64,000 nucleotides of DNA from Augochlora pura. Its lineage: Eukaryota; Arthropoda; Insecta; Hymenoptera; Halictidae. The notes beneath the pieces were generated by a model. That model ran no database searches and was not told the DNA's origin. It saw only the letters and a program-made list of their open reading frames with translations. Below, piece after piece: positions 1 to 12,700 of the stretch (position 1 is its first letter; each line of letters begins with the position of its first letter). Where the stretch lies: NCBI RefSeq assembly GCF_028453695.1, contig NC_135773.1, positions 21,142,001-21,206,000 on the forward strand, read 5' to 3'. Position numbers and translations under genes: made by a program.

Positions 1-439
1 GGTCTCTTCCTTCTCTTATCTGTCATCCGAATCCGCGTACTTGGTAGTTACACCACTGTCGAATCAGCTCATCTTAACACATTGTACGCGGGACACGAGT
101 TAGTTCCTATTTCATATAAAAACGTATTTTCGTATAAAAGCGTCTGCATAAATCAGTCTTCGTGAAAATGTGACTGACGGCGGAAAGACATTTAAGAAAT
201 ACGTCATAACTGGCTAAACGAAGTCTAATAAAGGTTCGTTGCGTCCAATAAATTTTCTAAAACTCCCACGTCTATTTTTTTTTTCGCGTCACGATTATTT
301 GAAAAAGAAGCAAGCGTTAATGTGCGTTTTAAGATCGACAACGGGGATCGGCGCGTTCCGGGTATGTACTCGGTACAGCAATTGGTTGGCTCACGTGTTT
401 TTTTTCTTTTCATGGGATCGGACATCAAGTTCGACTCAC
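1..439. other. Non-coding stretch left of exon 6 (probably CEP164 intron)
   Basis: No further exon with a phase-2 acceptor could be picked out on the minus strand. The open frames here have no coiled-coil or CEP164-like composition. The next exon probably lies beyond the window. Confidence 0.5.
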
Positions 440-765
440 TTTTGTTCCGACGACTCGGTTATATCGGTTCTGGTCCTGGTGGACGTAGACCTCTCCGTCT
501 CGGAGGTCGTGTTGTACTCCGCCTTTCTCCAGCTCCTCCTCTCCACGGCCAGACGAACGTCGTTCTTCAGCTTCTTGTACTTCTCCCGCAGGGCCGTGTA
601 CTTGTCCTGCATCAGACGGTTCTCGGACCTCATCTTCTCGATGTCGACGCTCTCCTGTTGGAACGACCGTTGCTCGGCCAGCTTCCTCGTCTTGATCTCC
701 ACGGACCTGCCCGGCCACATGTCCCCTAAACGCTGCTTGTACACCTGCTGCTGGGCTACGGTCTC
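440..765 (-). CDS. CEP164: CEP164-like coding exon 6 (coiled coil, last exon visible)
   Basis: Encodes residues 761-868 plus two bases: ETVAQQQVYKQRLGDMWPGR, then RSENRLMQDKYTALREKYKK and a Ser/Thr-rich end (TERSTSTRTRTDITESSEQ). The acceptor CCGGTTTCAG|GAGACC is phase 0, matching exon 5. The donor is taken as CAAAA|GTGAGTCG, phase 2. If that donor is unused, the frame ends at TGA two bases further on (436-438), making this the terminal exon of a shortened protein. I prefer the donor because its GTGAGT is a strong match and the family protein is much longer. Confidence 0.78.
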
Positions 766-3700
766 CTGAAACCGGCAGCAGACAAACCCCCGTCAGACAT
801 TGGCCCGTGGCAGGAGACGGGACGCCCATTCGTGAAAACCTTGGCAAACATCGAACGACAAACACCGGTCGGCCCCCGTGTTAATCCTCCTCCGCAACAC
901 GGTCGATCGACCATCCATCGTGATCCACGGATGCAACACAGTGATTACTTGCTAGGAATCGAACGTGGAACGGTGGAATCGTGTTGAGACTCATCCCTTG
1001 TCTATCGGGTCATACAGATTCACGTATGTATTATAGGTACAGACCCGTTCGTAAATGCTAGGATAAGTTTTATGCTAGGCGGACTATATACAGGCCCCGG
1101 GTCGAATCGATAATGTTCGTTCGTGAAGCGACGGACGCGGCCACCGTTTTCTTCTGGCACGACACCGGATATCCTGAGATTTATGAGCGGGAATGTAAAG
1201 TGTTAGAACACAGAGAGAGACTGCATATTTCGTATCAGTTTTATTATCTGATATCAGAGACAACTGTTAAGCCATAATCAGTAGTCTAATAGATTCATCT
1301 AGCTCGATACTTAATACTAGAGAGAAATTCACAATATTGTTGTTCTCCGCTAAATTTTACGAAGGCTGACTGAGGTAGCTGTATACGAATTTAAAGTTAC
1401 ATAATTGTTCATGCGATTAATGGTAAACGTTCGCGTTGGTAAGCTTATTAGAAATTTTTATACATAAATACTTTGGAAAAGTTGACGGTAACGTTCCTAA
1501 TATTTTGGCACGCCCTCCGAGACTATTTATAGTGTATAAAATTGGCCGACCAGATAACGTTAATATTTGAAATTCTTGAAGGGGTTATGCTCATTTCGAG
1601 GTTTCAACAAATCCAGTAATCGAATGAAAAAACGACCGACATCGTACTATAAATTAATTAACAAAAATCAAAGTTGGTAGTTGTTTCGTTACCACACATT
1701 TTTGAAAACGATTAATGTCTCCCAGTAATAAAATAACGATTAATGTAAATTCTACTTGAGCATAACCTCTATAAAGGAATAAACACTTGGACAGTGAAAA
1801 AACTATATACTACTTTTTTATACTTTAATACGATATCGAGATTAACAGCCGTTTTATTGCGTAAAGCGTGCAGAATTATTGCCTTTAGACGAATGTCTGG
1901 TAAACCGTTTATCTCTTAAAAAGACGTGACAGCAAGTTAATAAATACGAGCCATTTCTTCGCCCCAGTGTTTATCCTGTTTGAGCTCGTTTCCATAATTC
2001 AACGATATTAGAAAAATAATAGTCTGCTCTATTAAAATACTATTCGGTATTCAGAAGATATGTGGAATATGCCGGTTCCGTAACGGCGCGTTGCACGGTT
2101 TATCGTTCCTTAAATTCTATCATTTCGGTATACATGATTCACGGTGAAACTGTCTTAAGGCTACACCAAGGCATATTCCGGACGTGCAGTTACACAATCG
2201 TGGACGAAACCGCGGTAACTGAATGACGAATCCATTAGCACCGAAGGAGCTCGGCGCGCGCGAGCGATTTTATTGCGTTCGCAGAAAGAAGTCGCGCGGG
2301 GCTAACGAGGTCTCTCCGCCGCGTACGAACCGCCTCGAGCCCCGGAGTTTAACTAGCCTGGTTGCATAACCACGGCAATCGTTTGATATCGCCCATAAAT
2401 AACCTAATTTCCTTAAACAAGGATGGGTTCGAGGTAGCATTAGTGCCGTAGTCGCATCGTCGCGGCGCAAACGGAACGGGAGAATCGACGGGGTTGCGCA
2501 ACGTAGGCCGCGCGCCACGCGGTCTCAAAGGTACTTAGAATAATAGGCATCGTCAGGTACTCACGTCGATCCGGAAATTACGCAGAATGTCTTCTAGGCA
2601 CTTCTCGTGATCCTCCGTAATTTTCGTGATTTTCTCCCTCTGCCGTACCCAGAGCTCCGCGCGCAGATCGTCGAACTCTTTCTCCAGTTCCTTCTTCATC
2701 GCCTCGATCTTCTCGTTGTGTTGCTTCGTCAGCTCTATCTCGCTGAGCTTGGCGAGCTTCTCCTCGCCCAGGTCGCGCTCGTGTTCGTTCTCCAGCTTGC
2801 CGATCTCCTGGTTCCTCAACTCCAGCAGCTCCTTCTTCCTCTCGTCCAGTTCGATCTTCAAGTTCGTCAGAATCTCTTGCCTCTCCTTCTCGTAGCAGAC
2901 CTCCAGCTCGGCCTTCACCTTCTTCAGATTCTCCATCCTCGCTTCGTCCATCTCTGCGATCAGCTGCTGAATCTCTCGTTCCTCCTGGAAACGTCGACAA
3001 GTTAATCAGAGTCCAACGAGAAAGGATTAACATTGTAATATAAGTTTTTACCTTCTGAGCCATATCGACCCTCAGCTTCTCCAGCCTGTCGTTCATATCC
3101 TTCTCCAGCAGCTCCTTCTGCGCCACGAAATCCTCCTCCAGGTCCCACCTCGTCTTCTCCAGCTTCTCCTCGTACTCTTTCTTCAGCATCTCGATGTCCT
3201 CCTCGTGCTCCTTCGTCAGCTGCGCCTTCGCCTGCTCGTAACCCTTCGTCCCGCCGCTGTCCCGCCCCGGATGATCCACGTCTTGTTGCACCTTCGACAA
3301 GTCGGACGTGTCGTCGTCGTCGGTCTGTCTCTCCTTCGAGAATCTAATCGCCGACTTCCTCGTCTTGCTCCTCCTGCGAACGTTCTTCACGTTGTCGATC
3401 TTGTTCGGTTGGTAGTCCAAGCTGCTTTCGATGGACACGCTGTCCCTCGACAGACTCTCGCGGGCCATCTGATCCCGGTGCTCGTTCTCGGTGACGTTCT
3501 GAACGACGAACCTCTTGCCGACGACTTTAGCGTTCTTCGTCAAGGACTCCGCCTTTTCCGAAGAGGAACTCTTCCCCGTGTCCTCGTCGGGCTTGTCCTC
3601 GGAGTCCTCTTTGGTCTCGGGGTCTTCCTTGTCGTCGAAGCTCTGGCCATCCGATCCTTCGGCGGACAAAACCGAGCCGGTGATCTTATTCGTCACCACC

Positions 3701-6700
3701 GCCGATATTCGAACGTTCTGCTCCTCCGATTCCGAATTCCAGTCCTCCTCCAGATACATGAACTTGATGTCCATCTCCTTCGATATGTCGAAACGCACGC
3801 TTTTACGCTCCTCGTCGGCTGGTCTGTCATCTGTCACACGCGAATTCAAGGTAAGTGCTTCATCTCGAGACATCAATTTTATTATGATTTATCGAACTTA
3901 AGAAATGCTATAAACAAGTGATTTTTCGATACCGTTTCGCTAATGATCGACAGACTGATTTTTTATGTTTCTCGCAATAGATAAGAGAGAGAAAAATATT
4001 GTATCATATTAGTAGATCACTTTAAAACGAATTTGGGATCTGAGAATTGTATAAACAGAGCATTAAGAACAGCAAATAAACTTAATAGAAAAATTCGACT
4101 GCAACTCTAGCCATTAAAACACACACTCTGTAATTTCTTCATGACGCACTCTTATATTGTACTTTTTAATTTATACGCATATTACATTAAATGTATTTCG
4201 GACTATGTATATGTACATCACCTCTATGTATCACAAAAGGGCCTTACTAGCCCGTTAATATAGAATAATAACAATATCTTTAGGAAATTTAACAGGTGAA
4301 AAATTGTGTGCCGATGTTCTTCAATTATTTGTCATTATTATGTGAAGGTTTTAAATCACACTTATTATTAATTGCTTCCGTAATCCTTTGCTGTACTTTA
4401 ACGACTCTACCTCGTAGAGAAGATTTCTACTGTTCTTTTCAGTCAGAATAAAATTCGTTCACTTGCGATAATATTTAAGTGTTTAATTAATGTAAGCAGA
4501 CGATAAATATCTGTTTTCTATCCTTCTAAGAACTGATTATAATCGAAATATTTCTAACGATTCTAACTGCGACGATGATACGAACAAGACAACTATCTTT
4601 GTCAAAGGAAATTGTTCGCTTCTATTTCTTAACCCTTTACCGACCGGTAGTATATAAATTGGTTTTTCCCCCGATCGGCAGCCTGTGAATCGGATGTTCG
4701 TAGTAATCATTAATTTTTTATCTATTATTAACACGTTGAGTGCCGCGTCAATCGCCGGTGACTGACACCAAGCTTCACATTCAAACCGCGTCAGTCATCG
4801 GTGACTGACAGTATAAAATATGATAATAAACTGAACAAATTTACCATTGTGAATCGCCTAACGTGTTTGATGAATGTCCATATAAGCATTCCCCTTCAAA
4901 CAGAAATATCTTTCGCAACGATAAGAAACAATGGCCCTAATTTGTTTAAACATTTGCATCGAGAAAATTCTGATTTGAAGGCAGTCTTAATAAAACCGCG
5001 TGGCACTCAACGTGTTAAGGTAAATGCGTTACATTGTATTACCGCAAGCTTTAATATTATTACATAACTTTTTAAATATTAAATATCTTTCGCGGTTAAT
5101 GAAATAAATAAAATCAGAATAGATAGAAAAATTTAACGTTGAACTAAATTTTTTCGAGCGAATACGAAGGTAAAGTGTTAAGTTCTGCTGAAAGTAAACG
5201 AACTTCTATTTCTTAACCCTTTACCGATCGGTAGCTTGTGAATCGGTTGTCTTAGTAACCATTAATTTTCTATCTATTATTAAGATAAATGCGTTATATC
5301 GTGCTACCGTAAGTTTTAATATTATTACATAGCTTTTTAAATATTAAATATCTTTCGCGATTTAACTAAATTTTTTCGAGCGAATACGAAGGTAAAGCGT
5401 TAAGTTTTGCTGAAAGTGTAAAATAAGTGAGCCAGCATGTTCGAAACAGAATCCGCTACGAAGTGTGTCCTAACTCTTTCAATTCAGGCACTCGAGAACA
5501 CCGTAAACATATCTTACCGTCCTCGGACTGCTTCTCCCTGAGAATGGACTTGAGCCTGTCTCCCCCAACGGTAGCGGTGTCGTCGCTGATCGTGACGGTC
5601 CGGAAGTCGTCGAGCTTAGCAGCCTCTTGACTGGGCGTATTATCTCTGCTCCTGTTGCTCTTCAGAAACATCGTGCCACCGCCGCTCAGCGTGAGCTCCT
5701 TCTGCTGGCCCAACTGGCTCGGATGTTTCTCCTTGTCGAACTTCTCCGGCTTCTCCGACTTGAACAACGTGGACGCGCTCAGTTTGTCGATGTCGATGAT
5801 GCTCTCCTCGGGGCTGAACTTGCAGGACAATTGCTCCCACTTCTCGTTCCTGGGGCTCAGGGACTCGGACCTCTTCAGGACCTCCTTCAGGTCCAGCTCC
5901 CTCATGGACGGCGCGGTGGACGCCATCGACGTCGACGGGGACGCGACGTTCTCCAGGAGCTTCGGGCATTCGTAGAACTTCGGGTCCTGGAACTTCAGGC
6001 TGGTGTAGTCTCTCGCGGCTCTGTCGGTCGCCAACGGAGTGTCCGGCTTGTCGACTTGCAGCTTGACCGGCTTCTCCAGGCTCTCCTTCCTTCGCGCGCC
6101 TTCCGATTTCTCCGGCTTTTTCAGCGGCGTCAGTTTCGTGGGGATCCTGGTCGGCGGCAAGCTGGCCTTGCCGGGGCACTTGTTCGGGTCCTTGGAAGTG
6201 GACGCGTCTTTGGGCAACGTCGCCTCCTCGTGCGACTCTAATTCCTTCGCTGTTGTCTTCGAGTCTTCCTCTGCCGATCAGAAAACAAATCTGTGTAACC
6301 ACTTGCGACCTCGGCGAGCTTGGAACTGAGCAGACGATTCTATGCGCGATGATCACGCTGCCGATGGAATTGCCGTGGAACGATTTCAACCGTGGAATCG
6401 AAAATGGTGGAAAAAATATAAAAGGATTTTCTGTATTGATATTCTCCCTTTGTGGTGGAATATTAAAATATTTTGCGCTAAAAATGCTTCCCCCAAAGTT
6501 GTTCCCGCAGGGGAGACGAGAACGCGAAAGGGGACCGATACTTCATCAGAGAAACGCAACCTTTCCTCGATCACGATGGCCCTCTCGCGCGGAAAGGGGC
6601 GACAGTGTCAACGTTCCCTCGAGTGCGAGTCAACGACTGTGTTTCTCCTCTTTTTCTCTCTCTCTCTCTCTCTTTTTTTCCCTCGCCGCAGAAATAACAG

Positions 6701-9700
6701 GGACAGCAATGAAACGGATAAGAAAATACGCCTAAAAGCTTGGAACAGCGCGCAAGCGATTATTATATATCAACGAGAAGTCCTCTCGACGCGTCTAGAA
6801 TCCCGCGTGTGCTCCCCCTTTTTCCGCCGCTTTTCCGCGCACCGTTTTTTTCCCGACCGCCGAGAACACTCGTCGTTCTTTCGCTCTTTCGAGCCCGCGT
6901 TCGCGACTAAATAGCGAGCAATGATCGATAAACTTTTACATACGTGTTGCACACGTGCGGTTCGCTGATAGCAAGCCTCTGCGCGGACGTAGCTAAGAAT
7001 ACGAATAGATAATTTGAAGACAGATAAGAGACGAATTTCATAGTAATTTATACGGCCTATGAAAATGAATTCTGCGATCTCGGTGTCACTCGGCGAGGAA
7101 TCGCGTCGTCGACGATGGAAAAACCGCGGAAACAAAGTTCTTTGAACGGACTTTTTAACCCTTTGCACTCCCAAACATTTTGCACGTTAGCTACCAGCTG
7201 ATCAATGATACTTTGTTGCAGAAACAAGCTCTTACGAACCCTCATATTATTTAGTACAATTTTGAAAGCAAGTAACGTATTGTACAAATTTGTTGACAAA
7301 AAGTTTGTCAAAAAATAAATATTTTATTTTGTAGAATTTTTTACGGTATAATAAACTTTGAAATACTCGCCAACCTGCGTTGCAGGCTGATTTGTACACG
7401 TTTAACAATAATAACTAGTTTGACCTAGTTTGTTTATATATCTCAGTAATTTTATCATATTTTTATTTGATCGAACAATAACTAGTTTGACGTAGTTTGT
7501 CTATATATCTTAGCAATTTTATCATATTTTGATTTGATTTAATAATAACTGGTTTCATATAGTTTGTCTATATCTTAGTAATTTTGTTATATTTTGATTT
7601 GATTATATAATAACTAGTTTGACGTAGTTTATTTACTTCTTATGTCATTTTAAGAGAAAACTTCAGAGAACAAACACTTCTAAAAAGATTGTGCTGGAAT
7701 AATTTAATTTTTCGTAATAACAAATAAAAGTTAATGTCCCCTAAGAGGAGACATCCACATAATTCTAGTAACAAAAGTTACTAGAATTACGATGTAATTC
7801 TATGATCATTCCTGAGAGGGGACAGCGGAGTGCAAAGGGTTAATCTTCTGCTATGCACGAAGCAAACGCGAAAGAGCTGCAGGGTGTGAACTGCCAACAA
7901 ATATTGACGCTTCGCGCAACTTTGTGCTCTCTCTGTCAACCGTGTCCGCGGTTTTAAAGAATACCGCCGACCACGTGGCGGCTCTGCTAATCCAATGTTA
8001 ACGATTACTGCTAATTGACGCGACGACATCCGCGTCGATCCTAATATTTATCGCGGGCACACAATGCAACAAGATTTCAATTTCGTTTCGCTCTCTGCTG
8101 CGTCTTTCTATTGGCCAACGTTGCTAATGTGGAAAATAAATTTGTCTTCGATCGCGTCCTGTTTTCTTCTTCTATGACCAAGGAAAATATTTGAAGCTGT
8201 GCAAACTGGAAATTAGAGACCCGGCAGGCTTGTGGAAATATTTGTTTTCGCTAGAAGGTACATAAAATGATTAGATGATTCAATTTTCGTGTTGCGAGTT
8301 CGACGCGAAGCAGCTCGGTCTTTTCAAAAAATGTATTCGATGTAATTTATGTAATTTATTTCTATAAAAGAAATTGAATATTATAGGTTAGTATTGTACA
8401 GAGTCTGTCAAGTTTTAGTTTTAAATAAGTATATAGAAAAATAACAAAGTACAGTAATATTTTATTAGACAAAATTTGAAAAGTTACCAGGAATAAAATT
8501 TAACTGTACAATCGATTGTTAATTGATCTTCGTCTTTCTAAACTCAATTATAAGACTGTTGAACTGTTCATCCTTAATTTGTTGGCTATTTCACCATGCA
8601 TTTTGTTGCTTTCCTCAGAGAATAACGTTTTTATATTTTACTCTAAACAGAACAAAATATTCCAAAATAGATTTATATAAAAGTAAATAAATAAATAATA
8701 AATATTTCGTGTATTTCTAGTGAAACACACGATGTGGTTAAAATAGTATTTACGATAGACATAAACATGTTAGTTGAAATTATTCACAGAATAATTCACA
8801 GACCTCGTCCAACAAATTAAGAGGATTAAAAAAGAGGAAATAAAAGATTGAAAAATTATTAGTAAACGATCACAAACACAAATAATGAATACCTCGTCGT
8901 TTTAGAGTTGCGCAGTTGTACACGTTCCACTCATTGCCGACATTCTAACTTATATGCCGACGTAGTATAGGCATTCTAGTTCATCCTTACTATGAATGAC
9001 TAATCTAAGTTTCCCTATAGTTTGACTTTCCAGCTTAGCCATGTATTGATTTCACAATTCCCTCCTTTTACGAATTCATAAAACGTCAGATAAAAATTCT
9101 TCGTTCACTTTAAATTATCTTAACACTTTAACAACCGGTAATCGGCTTTCTCCCTCGACCTGTGAATCGGTTATGTTAAGGTTATGTACCACCGTAAGCT
9201 TCTTTACTATTATATAATTTTTTAAATATTAAACACCATTCGCGATTAATGAAATAAGTAAAATGAAAATAGAAACGAAAATTTAACGTTGAGCTTGATT
9301 TTTACGACCCAATAACCGCTCGGTAAATTGTTAAGCAGTTAGTAAAGCATTGAACAACTAAAACCAATTGTTTCTTCTGACTTGGATTGCTTTCGTTGGA
9401 TTACGATCATATTTAATACAATTAATAATTGCAAAAATTGTGTACAATTTGATAGATACGATTTTGGCTATAGATTAATTTAGAGTAAAACTACCCTCTT
9501 CACGTATCTCTTACAACAAGCAATTTATTGTGGTGATATCAATTATTATTATCAATTAAAGCAATCATAGGAATTCTGTTTTTTGTTCTGTAAAACGAAA
9601 GAGTTCGTGACATTGATAAAATTGGAGAGAATTTATCAGAAATTATGTCATTATATAAATCTCTCTTTACGCATCGCATGCTGCAAATACGGTTACCCGA

Positions 9701-12700
9701 AAATTTAATATCAGCCCTGAGAGTCCAGACGTTGATTCGATAAAATAAAAATTTCCACATAAAATTTTTATCGTAGAAATTAAGACATTAAACAAAAAAA
9801 TTGAATATAACGTAAAGTAAGTTATCTTGTCTACAGAACCGTATTCCGTACGTCAGCAACGATTTCGTTGCCGACAATTTATTATCGCATGCAGAGATTT
9901 AGATTCAATTTCTATGAAATAAAAAATCCCGTAAGAAATTGGAAAAATTGACTGGAATCTAGCGCGAGTTCGTACGAAGTGAAACTACCCCCTCGGTACG
10001 CTCGGCGCGACACGGGCCGTAATTCATTTCCGCGCTCGCTAATGCACTCGGATCAAATTGACCGTAGCCCGTGCGAATGTAACAAAAATTAGAGCGCGAC
10101 GGGCGCGAGGGTTGAAGACTACTCAAGAGACCCGGGGGAGCTTGGCCCAGTTGCGTGGGACAGCCTGTACGCGCTCGGGCTGGGTCGCGAGCTCCCTTTC
10201 AATGCGGACACTCGCCGTCCACGAGATCCCCGTCGCGACGCGGCGGCTCGCCGGTGAAAAAGCGTCGGTCCCGGGCAACAATTCGCGTCCGATACGCGGC
10301 GGCGCGATAATTGGACGGATCTACGTTTCAAGCGACTATTACGTACTTTCACGAGCGAGCGCGCCGGCACGTGAGTGCCTTAACGAATGTGTCGCACGGC
10401 CGCCAGCCGCTCGAAAAGAGTTTCAAGGGCTCTCCGGCGTGCGACGACGTCGCTCGCTCGCCCGGCCTATCCCGATCGCGGAGATCTCGAGCGACGCGCG
10501 GATCCGCTCGTCTGTAACCTTATTGCACTCGAACCCGCCCGGAATGAACACACGGTCTTCTCTCTTCGTTCGCGGCTCGCTTGCCACGCTTTCGATTGCC
10601 GTAAGGGACCCGCCGCGTTTCGCTGCTCTACACACACACACGCGCGCGTGTTTACCTTCGAGTTCTAGCAAACAGGAAAACTTGGTCGACCGGACCACGG
10701 TTTTCCTTGTTATTCCGCTCGATTTCTGGTACCATGGGAGTAGCCTCTCGCGAGACTGTCCTCGATACCGAGCCGCGCACGTGCGACGACCGTGATATCT
10801 CTCGTGTTTCGCACAAATATCGTCGGATTCGCCGCGACCGTGTTCTCGCTCTCGCAGTTGCGATTGGATTTCCGTGCTTGTACGAATTCGCGCGTATCTG
10901 TTGCGGGGATGAGAATCGAAGGAGATTTATTACTCAAGTTGTAGTCTAACGTAGAGTTTATGGTCACTTTATGCTATTAATAATGCCAAGACAAATATTC
11001 GGCATAGCGAGAAAAAAATAAATTAAATCGAGGCAGATTTCTGACTCATTGTAAGTTGTAGTCTAACGTAACGTTTATGGTCACTTTATGATATTAATAA
11101 TGCCAAGGCAAATATTCTAAAAAAATAAATTAGATTTTAAATAAAAATGCTTAAATTAAATTAGGGGACGAGAAGACGGTATATAGAGTTTGATAAAATT
11201 ATTAGAATTTTCGAGATGTTAAATATGAAGACTTTAGTAAGATTATTTTATTTGGGGGGCATTTAAATTAAGAGAACTTTAAAAATATTTATCATAAATT
11301 AATGTAATAGATAAGATACTTTTTTAAGAATAATTAGAAAAATTACCTTAGGGATAACAGCGTAATATTTTTTGAAAAGTCGTATTGAAAAAAATGTTTG
11401 TGACCTCGATGTTGAATTCAGATAAAATTTAGGTGCAGTGAGAGTTAGAAAGTTGGTTAGGTTCGGAAGCGAGATCGCATCTATTGGGTTGGCAATTAAC
11501 CCTTTGCACTCGAAGCCATTTTAACTGGAAATCTGAAGTAATTTTTCTGGCTTTATAGTATTTCCATTTTATATAACAATGTATACTTTATGCATATGTA
11601 ATTGATTCTCGTCATTCGTATCGACAGAACATAACCTTAACAATCCCCAAAATACAAATTTTATTAGTATAAAGATTATTTTGCAACGTGATAGAACAAT
11701 TTTATGGTGCCTCGCAGTGACCACTCGACTGCAAAGGGTTAAGTGATTGCAGACTTTGTTAATAGATAATCTTAGCAAATTATTTGTTTTATCAACGTGT
11801 TCAAAGTAATGAAGTTATATTGTTTTCATACTGTCTGGACTTTCATCTTCAATTCAGTGAGAAAATTGTTATCGATTAGTTAATTAATCTCGTTTCTATC
11901 ACCGTTTCAAGATGGAAGGAGAAGAAGCGCATTTCAGACATATTTTATCACATTATTTCCAAAAAAAGCAAGCATCGCGAGCACGATTTTTATGTTACGC
12001 GAAGTACATTAAAACGAAGCCTTGAAATAAAGACAGCGTGAAAATTGATTTGTCCAATCGAATAAACTTATATTTTCAAGCAAAAAAAATTGAATTTTCC
12101 TTCATACTTCGAATCCGCAATTACTCGGTTGCCAACCAAATAGTTCACAGTCTATACTTGATTCACGCTATTAATAACACGGCGAATCTATACGTTCTTT
12201 AATCAAGAGCCAGATCATGTTCAACGACTGTATTGTACGTGCAACTATCGGACATCGGACGTTCAACGTTGATGTAAACTTTAGTACGTTGATCAGCTAA
12301 AGATAAACATTAAATGAAATTGTTCCACGGATCTCTCGATGCCAAGTTGAAACAGCGTGAACAGTAATAACAAGCGCATAATAAGATCCGTAGTCTAGTG
12401 CCAATTTCAGCAACTCGAAACACAACGAGCTTTACCATTCGCGAACGTAATGCATTCGGTAACGAACAATCGCTTTTAGCGGTATCAATGTAATGTCATC
12501 GGGCGAGATAAGGAGGCCGTTATCGTAATCGTTTCACGGTTAGCGGCGATGGGACCCGGTAAGCGGCGGAGTTTCGATTACCGGTCAGGGCACCGCGGAA
12601 TCGACGGATTACGTAAAAACGGAACGTCTCCGGTGACGTATCGTTACGTAAAAAGCGAGAGAGAGAGAGAGAGAGAAAAAGGAACGCGTACGCTCGGAGC

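Larger units (their letters stand above)
3831..5517 (-). other. CEP164 intron 3
   Basis: A phase-1 intron of 1.7 kb between GTAAGATATG and GTGTGACAG. About 775 bp of it (4629-5403) is a tandem pair of TTAA elements, one carrying a nested insertion, ending about 115 bp from the splice donor. The rest (3831-4628) is AT-rich. A degenerate start of the CCCCTTG-type family may be present near 4380. Confidence 0.75.

Noticed and set aside
1365..1385. CTGAGGTAGCTGTATAC, resembling let-7
   Set aside because: Only the seed and a few further bases match, and I could not see a let-7-type hairpin around it.
2578..3876. One 432-codon frame covering both exons 4 and 5
   Set aside because: It reads through a 67-bp GT-AG intron and then continues in the wrong frame over exon 5, where the correct frame is the coiled coil from 2984 to 2565.
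3205..3921. 238-codon plus-strand frame opposite exon 4
   Set aside because: It is an antisense shadow of the coiled-coil exon, Leu/Val/Arg-rich because of the Glu/Lys codons on the other strand. The same holds for the plus-strand frame at 5627-6241 opposite exon 3.
4377..4480. Fragment related to the CCCCTTAGC group (TTTGCTGTACTTTAACGA)
   Set aside because: Similarity is limited to the first part, with no clear boundary or right end; too weak to list as an element.
10058..10795. 245-codon plus-strand frame in an intron 2 island
   Set aside because: Arg/Ser-rich translation of CpG-rich DNA, with an overlapping frame on the other strand and no recognisable similarity.
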